Source: Sambucus nigra (taxonomy: Eukaryota; Streptophyta; Magnoliopsida; Dipsacales; Adoxaceae). From it: a stretch of 64,000 nucleotides of DNA. The notes beneath the pieces were generated by a model that was given only the letters and a program-made list of their open reading frames with translations, searched no databases and had not been told where the DNA came from. The stretch's first letter is position 1, and each line of letters begins with the position of its first letter. A program made the translations under genes and the position numbers. The stretch is taken from contig OX422216.1 of the NCBI GenBank assembly GCA_949130495.1, positions 362,042,605-362,106,604 of the forward strand. The letters are read 5' to 3'. Of this stretch, positions 59,283 to 64,000 are shown in pieces.

Positions 59283-59395
59283 AATCCGACCGTCCGATCA
59301 AGCTGAATTTTTGTCAGAAGTTTTGTCTTACCGTTCGCTATAACATACTCAAATTTCAAGCGATTCCAACGGTCCGATGTTCGGAATAAAATTTT
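59283..59395 (+). repeat. inverted-repeat module in the F LTR start
   Basis: GACCGTCCGATCAAGCTGAA at about 59287 and AAGCGATTCCAACGGTCCGA at about 59360 are partly complementary arms about 75 bp apart. A second version is at about 59903-60000 in the full LTR, and a third on the minus strand of H1 at 10700-10800. Confidence 0.7.
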
Positions 59396-59620
59396 TAGTA
59401 TACGACAACCCTCGGGTCTTGGGTTTTGGGTCTCTTGCGTTTTTGTGGTGCGAAATTGGAGATAGAAATTTTTAGATAATCGTTTTGCGTCAGGCATGTA
59501 GATTAGATGTGAGGAATTTATTTTTGGTGACAAGTTTATTTTTGGAGATTGTTGGCCTGATTTTTGAGAGTTAGGTATTTGGCGAATTTCGAGGGCGAAA
59601 TTCCATTGTTAGTGGGGAAG

Positions 59621-62080
59621 TGTAACAACCCGCGTAATTTTTGGGGTATTTTCGAAATTAAGAGGAAAAATAAATTTTGAGATAAAATTATTTTTATTGC
59701 TCAAATATGTTGAATTTTATTTTTAAAGGCGAGAATTTCAAACGGTTTCGGAATTGGAATTAAAATGGAGCTTTAATTGAATTTTCATTATTTAGAAGAG
59801 TCCTCAAAACATAAAACTCTCTAAGAGTCCTCGAAACATAAAACTCTCTAAGACTCCTCAAAATATAAAACTGTCCAACAAAAAAAAATATTTAAAAATA
59901 TTGAACGGTCCGATCGTGCTGAAATTTTTTTTGTGGCTTTCTCTCGTCTTCAGTTAATTCTCTGTAAAATTTCATCTAATTCCAACGGTCCGATCGTCCG
60001 GAATAAAATTTTTAGTGTTTGTATCTTATTAGAGTTCTATTAGGATTAGGATTCCTAATGACTATATAATGACTCTAATTCGTGGGGGGACTTGTCATAA
60101 TCACTTTTTCTCAAGTTTTTCACCATAGAACACTTCTAAAAATATTTTCTCTCAGCCATAATCATCAACCTCCAACATAATCAAGGTTTTGTCACCAGTT
60201 TTTGAAGGCTTAATTGGGGCTTAATCAAGATCGTTCAAGAACACTCTTTTGCTAATTTTTCGAGAGGGATTCAGATTTCTAATCAGATTTTTTTGTCGAA
60301 CGAATCCCAGGCATGTTGACCCTATTCTTTTCCTTTAGTTTTATGTGTCTTGATTTTAGCCTCCATTAAACTCATGTTTTCTAAAATAAGATATGAATAT
60401 AAAGATTGAAGAGATAAATTTCACGACTATTTTGCATGAAAAATTATTGTTACCGAATACTTATAACTTTGTTATTCTTTGGGTTGTGTCGGTGTAGTCG
60501 ATTTTGCTTTGGGCATGTGCATGTAGAGGATCCCTTTTAAAAGTAAATTTTGATATTTCATGTGAAAACCCTAGTTTAATTTAATTTCTTGTGTTGGAAA
60601 ATAAGAATCAAGATAGGACTTGCATGTAGCGATTATTCTAAAAATCATAATATTTAGGTGTCTTTGATTTCCACTTTTTAAATTAAATTATTTAAATGGG
60701 AATTTAGTATTATTATGAATGTTATTATAATTTGGAATTGTGTTACTTTATGGAAATATGTTAATATTTCGGAAAGGTTGGGTATGGTAGATAATTGGTT
60801 TTCACCCTTGTTATAGTACACTTGTTAGGTATGGGACTAGTAAGTGGGCCTTAATTACGATTTATGCTAATTACGTATGGGACTAGTTAGTGTAAGTCTA
60901 TGCGGGTTATATAATTGGGGTGGGGGCTGATTTTCTATTTTATACCTTTATTGTGATGGCCTAGGATTGATATCTAGGTGGAGTGAAATTTTATAATCAT
61001 TCTTTGCATAGGATAGGACAATATTGTGTTTTGGGAACCCTTAGTTGGGACTAAAGGTTATTTTGAGAATTTTCACATCGCTTTTAAGGGTGGGGGAAAT
61101 TAATGTGATTAACGAAAATAAGGAATGTGAAATTTCATATCGCAGGACTAAAACGGATATTAAAAATTTATTGGCGACATAATGTGTCTAGGGCCGACAG
61201 TTTGAACGGATCAGAGGATGAGTTATGTCGTGTCGTGTGTGGAACATTGTCATATCGCGAGGGTCGCAGGATAAAAACAGGCCAGACGGCGGACTTGACA
61301 AGGGGACGGGTGCGTGTGTGGAACCTTGTCATATCGCGAGGGTCGCAGGATAAAAACGGACCAGACGGTGGACTTGACAAGGGGACGGGCTTTGGTAATA
61401 ATAATCACGGTTAAATTAATTAAATTTAACATTATGGGAAGGTGGGTTAATTAAAATCATATTGGTGTGACTTTTATAAAAACTTTGCGGGTAATTGTGA
61501 AATTATTTATGGTGATTATTAATCTCGTAATTAAAAGATTCTATTGTTATAGTCGATATATATAGCATTATTGTCTGGGTTCAAGGACCCTATTTGAGGA
61601 GAGTAGCCGGTTTACATGCTCGGGGCTTTGGCTCTGACACATGCGTTGACTAATATTTTTTTCAGGATGAGAATTGGAGAAGCTGCATAAGTTTATCAGA
61701 GTTATCATTTGGAGGAGCAACTGGAGTTATTCATTTTATGGCATAGTTTAGTTAGACTTTCCTTTTCAGTCGAATTATTATGAGACTTCATTTGAGTTTT
61801 ATTGGGCCATTCGGTTCCAAAGTTGTTTAGAGGATTTCTGTTGGGATTATTCAGAATTTATTTAATCATTATTAGAGTATGGATTTCTTTTGGAGTTAGC
61901 ATGTGATGGATATTTTACCGCTTAGTTGTTTATGATCATTTGAGATTAATTCAATTATGTATCTTATGGACTGGTTTATTTATGTCTCATATCTGTCTCA
62001 TGCTAAGAATGGTATTTTATATACTCACGCCCGGCTTAGTTTTGGTGGCGGCCGACGCCAGAAATAGGCGGGGTGTAACA
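59621..62080 (+). repeat. full LTR of F, 2.46 kb
   Basis: Starts TGTAACAACCCGCG after the purine tract. Near 59790-59870 a 27-bp unit (gagtcctcaaaacataaaac) occurs three times; the partial LTR at 59033 has it twice. A TATA-like ctatataatg is at about 60063. The two-unit gacttgacaagggg repeat is at 61230-61390. The minus- and plus-strand frames called there are by-products of that repeat. Confidence 0.85.
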
Positions 62081-62150
62081 AGGCATAGGTGGCTTGACGG
62101 CCTGGCTTAGCATTTTTCACTTTGTCTCAGAATAGCCAAATGGGGAGATT

Positions 62151-63250
62151 TGTAAAGGAAAATTTCGAATTGAGTTTTATATATGTATTGGCTTATTCTG
62201 TTGTTAAAAACACACAAGTTATAGGAATATCATTCAAGTATTACTCAAGCCTATGAACCGAGACAAGCAAAGCTATTTCACTCGATTCGATGTGTTTGAA
62301 CATTCTTCACCATTATCGAGATCAAAAAGTATAATATTATTTTTATGATCAAAATTATATTGTAATTGAACATCTTCTGAGGCTATTTCACATTTGAAAA
62401 TAATTATTTCAAAAAAAAAATTATTTTTAGGTCGTTCTAACGAGAACAAATCTCGTTTTAACGAGATGTAAATCTCGTTCAAACGAGCTTCTCTCTAGAA
62501 GTATTTTTTTTAACACAATTTAAATGACATTCCATTGAGATATATTTTTTTGTCATTTTCACTCTCATTATAAGTTTGTTAGAAGTGTGTTCAAATGAAA
62601 TTGCCTTTTCCTTTGAATGACTATTGCTCTCTTTCAAATGAATTGCGTAAAGTCGATCGAACAACCCTGATTTCATTCAAATGAAGGGAAAAAAATTAGA
62701 AAACATTTTTTACTTGTTCAAAATGGCCATTCTCATTAAAATTCCATATGATTAAAGCCTTTGAGAACAAAAATGTGTTAAGCCTTCATCTTGTACTTTT
62801 CTTCCAAATCTAAATATCCAAATACAATATTTATATTCTTGATCATATTTGGAACAAAATCCTGCACTTTATCATATCTTCTTCCTTTTGGTGGATTGCA
62901 CACAAGCAGGTGATGATAAAGGCTATCATAGGAGTTCGAGGCTAGGAGTTGTTGTGAAGCTATCTCTATACTGCGCAGTGTTGTAGAGGAAGGTAGATGA
63001 CTTTCATCCACATGGGCTTGAGGAGTGTAGTATTTTAAGTCATTTGACTCTTTTGTAAAAAAACTTCTCTATAGTGAAATTTGTCCAAGCTTGGTTGTCA
63101 GAGGTTTTTCCCAGTTGGGTTTTCCTCGTACATCGTCGTCTTGTGTGATTGTGCTTGTTATTTGTTACAAAACTAATCCTACATGTCAACTTAGTAATTA
63201 GGAAATTCAAAATTAAAATTGGTAATAATTTTACTTGCATGCTTCGGAAG
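62151..63250 (+). repeat. SIRE-3 3' LTR, truncated
   Basis: It begins TGTAAAGGAAAATTTCGAAT. It shares gggttttcctcgtacatcg and surrounding phrases with the SIRE-2 LTRs. The palindrome cassette 62432-62487 has TCGTTCTAACGA, TCTCGTTTTAACGAGA (perfect 16 bp) and CTCGTTCAAACGAG. The expected LTR end and TSD are not seen; Tat-like sequence takes over near 63250. Confidence 0.65.
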
Positions 63251-64000
63251 GCTTAGACTTTCTGTTGTTTGGGTTACTTGGTATTTATTCATCTATAATA
63301 GAAAATTAGTCCTTCAAATTGTTGTTGATTCCACCAAGGTGTAAATTCAAGGTAGAGGATAGAATCCTTAGGTCATTCCTTATTGAGCTTAGTGAAGTCA
63401 AACTCATTACCCACTTTTTGTTGGATTTAGGAATGAGTACCACATTTAATTGACATTTTGAATACTTAACCTCTCTGATGAAGTTGTCTTCCAAGATCTT
63501 ATCAACTTCCTTAACTGTAGCATCGTTTCGTTGTGGAACAAATAACCATTTAATTTAGTTGGACAAGCCTGTGGTTTGGGTCTACACTGAGCTGGCGGAC
63601 CATGAACCCAAGGTCTACTCCAACAATATCTTATTATTTTCAATCGAACACATCTTTTTTTAGTTACTGGATAAGTTCCTCTCTGAGGGAAGGGCTCAGG
63701 CCAGCCCCAATCTAAGCATCCTTGATGGGATCTTTCTGATCAATGCGTATAGTTATTAGTGCCTCAATTAGCTCACATATTTCTTCCTTATTTTATTTTC
63801 ATTGATCCAAGGTATCCTCCGCATTCATCATCTCTATTACTAGGCTCTCAATGGGTTCTTAGGCATCGGTGGTGGAGGTGGTAATATCTATGACGAAACT
63901 TCAATGAACCTTTATGAACTATTGGGAACCTCTGACAGGATTTATAAAATCTCAACAGACCTCTAATTTTCTATCATGGAGGTATTGTAATACTCACCAG
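63251..64000 (-). pseudogene. pol: Tat/Ogre-type reverse transcriptase remnant
   Basis: Across frames the minus strand reads phrases matching the Tat RT N-terminus: SLREELIQ near 63680, CRPKPQACPTKLNGY near 63570, EDNFIREVKYSK (about 63490), VLIPKSNKKWV (about 63440), then DFTKLNKE and PKDSIL in another frame near 63390-63360. Many frameshifts and stops separate them and no catalytic DD box is present. It is a decayed piece of a different Tat element from the LTR at 48683-57215, since pol should lie on the other side of that LTR. Confidence 0.7.

Larger units (their letters stand above)
59033..62080 (+). mobile_element. F: deletion derivative of an E-related chromovirus, with target duplication
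   Basis: It starts TGTAACAACCCGCG, contains about 370 bp of LTR start, then about 220 bp of internal 3' end with a polypurine tract AGTGGGGAAG, then a full LTR (59621-62080) ending GGCGGGGTGTAACA. Perfect AGGCA duplications flank it (59028-59032 and 62081-62085). The 5' LTR end, primer site, gag and pol are deleted. The LTR from about 60260 onward matches E, but its first 600 bp do not. Confidence 0.85.
57216..63250 (+). mobile_element. SIRE-3: 3' portion of a SIRE-type copia, with F nested
   Basis: The region 57216-59032 continues at 62086 once F and one AGGCA are removed, then reaches a polypurine tract (AAATGGGGAGATT, 62138-62150) and an LTR starting TGTAAAGGAAAATTTC. GGCCAAAAAGGGGGAGAG at 58814 resembles the purine-rich runs of SIRE-2. 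The 67-codon frame at 57946-58149 (RSERNFPPEILWRY and on) may be part of the env-like frame that SIRE elements carry, but the evidence is weak. Pol is not in the window. Confidence 0.6.

Noticed and set aside
61127..61414. 95-codon plus-strand ORF with matching frames in other copies (28529-28779, 21586-21864)
   Set aside because: The frames follow the 82-bp tandem duplication of the E/F LTR family; the repeat explains the similarity and stop positions differ between copies.
62778..63011. 77-codon minus-strand ORF
   Set aside because: Antisense to the SIRE-3 LTR, whose homologues in this window do not keep the frame.

Overview
The window is plant nuclear DNA, most likely from an angiosperm, and it is transposon heterochromatin: I found no intact host gene, rRNA, tRNA gene, CRISPR array or bacterial-type operon. 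It is AT-rich and consists almost entirely of nested LTR retrotransposons of four lineages: Athila and Tat/Ogre-like Ty3/gypsy, Tekay/Del-like chromovirus gypsy (LTRs starting TGTAACACCCC, initiator-Met primer site), and SIRE/Maximus-like copia. The species cannot be named from the sequence.

Layout, left to right. (1) 1-10584, + strand: an Athila-type element whose 5' LTR lies outside the window. It has a tandem-repeat leader, gag, protease, RT, RNase H and integrase broken by three in-frame stops in pol, one at the gag/protease junction and two frameshifts, then a long 3' UTR and a 1.87-kb 3' LTR. (2) 10585-18443, - strand: a chromovirus derivative (H1) with only about 0.55 kb of internal DNA. 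Its 5' LTR carries a solo LTR (A, 12005-17972) that itself carries another solo LTR (B, 14173-17203). (3) 18444-21075, + strand: the 5' part of a SIRE-type copia (LTR, primer site, gag). (4) 21076-30207, - strand: element E with LTRs and a broken gag but no pol; solo LTR C sits in its 5' LTR. (5) 30208-31776, - strand: a truncated LTR (G). (6) 31777-46446, - strand: a second gag-only chromovirus (H2), interrupted by a SIRE-type copia complex in LTR-internal-LTR-internal order (33498-43796), which is itself interrupted by solo LTR D (37768-41593). (7) 46447-57215, - strand: a Tat/Ogre-like leader, primer site and LTR, interrupted by a complete non-autonomous Athila-like element (48851-55200) with one uncharacterised reading frame. 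(8) 57216-63250, + strand: the 3' part of a third SIRE-type copia, interrupted by a deletion derivative F (59033-62080). (9) 63251-64000, - strand: a decayed Tat-type reverse-transcriptase remnant.

Solo LTRs A, C and D and element F have perfect 5-bp target-site duplications, and the empty sites for A and C can be read from paralogous LTRs in the same window, so the nesting order is well supported.

The most unusual signal is a set of short palindrome cassettes (TCGTTCGAACGA, TCGATCGATCGA, CGGACCGGTCCG, CGAATCGATTCG and related words) placed inside LTRs of unrelated lineages. Related LTRs carry different palindromic words at equivalent positions, and in all four LTR pairs that can be compared the cassette differs in unit number or is lost, although flanking sequence still aligns. 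In several gypsy LTRs it sits shortly upstream of a TATA-like box. I have no established function for it.
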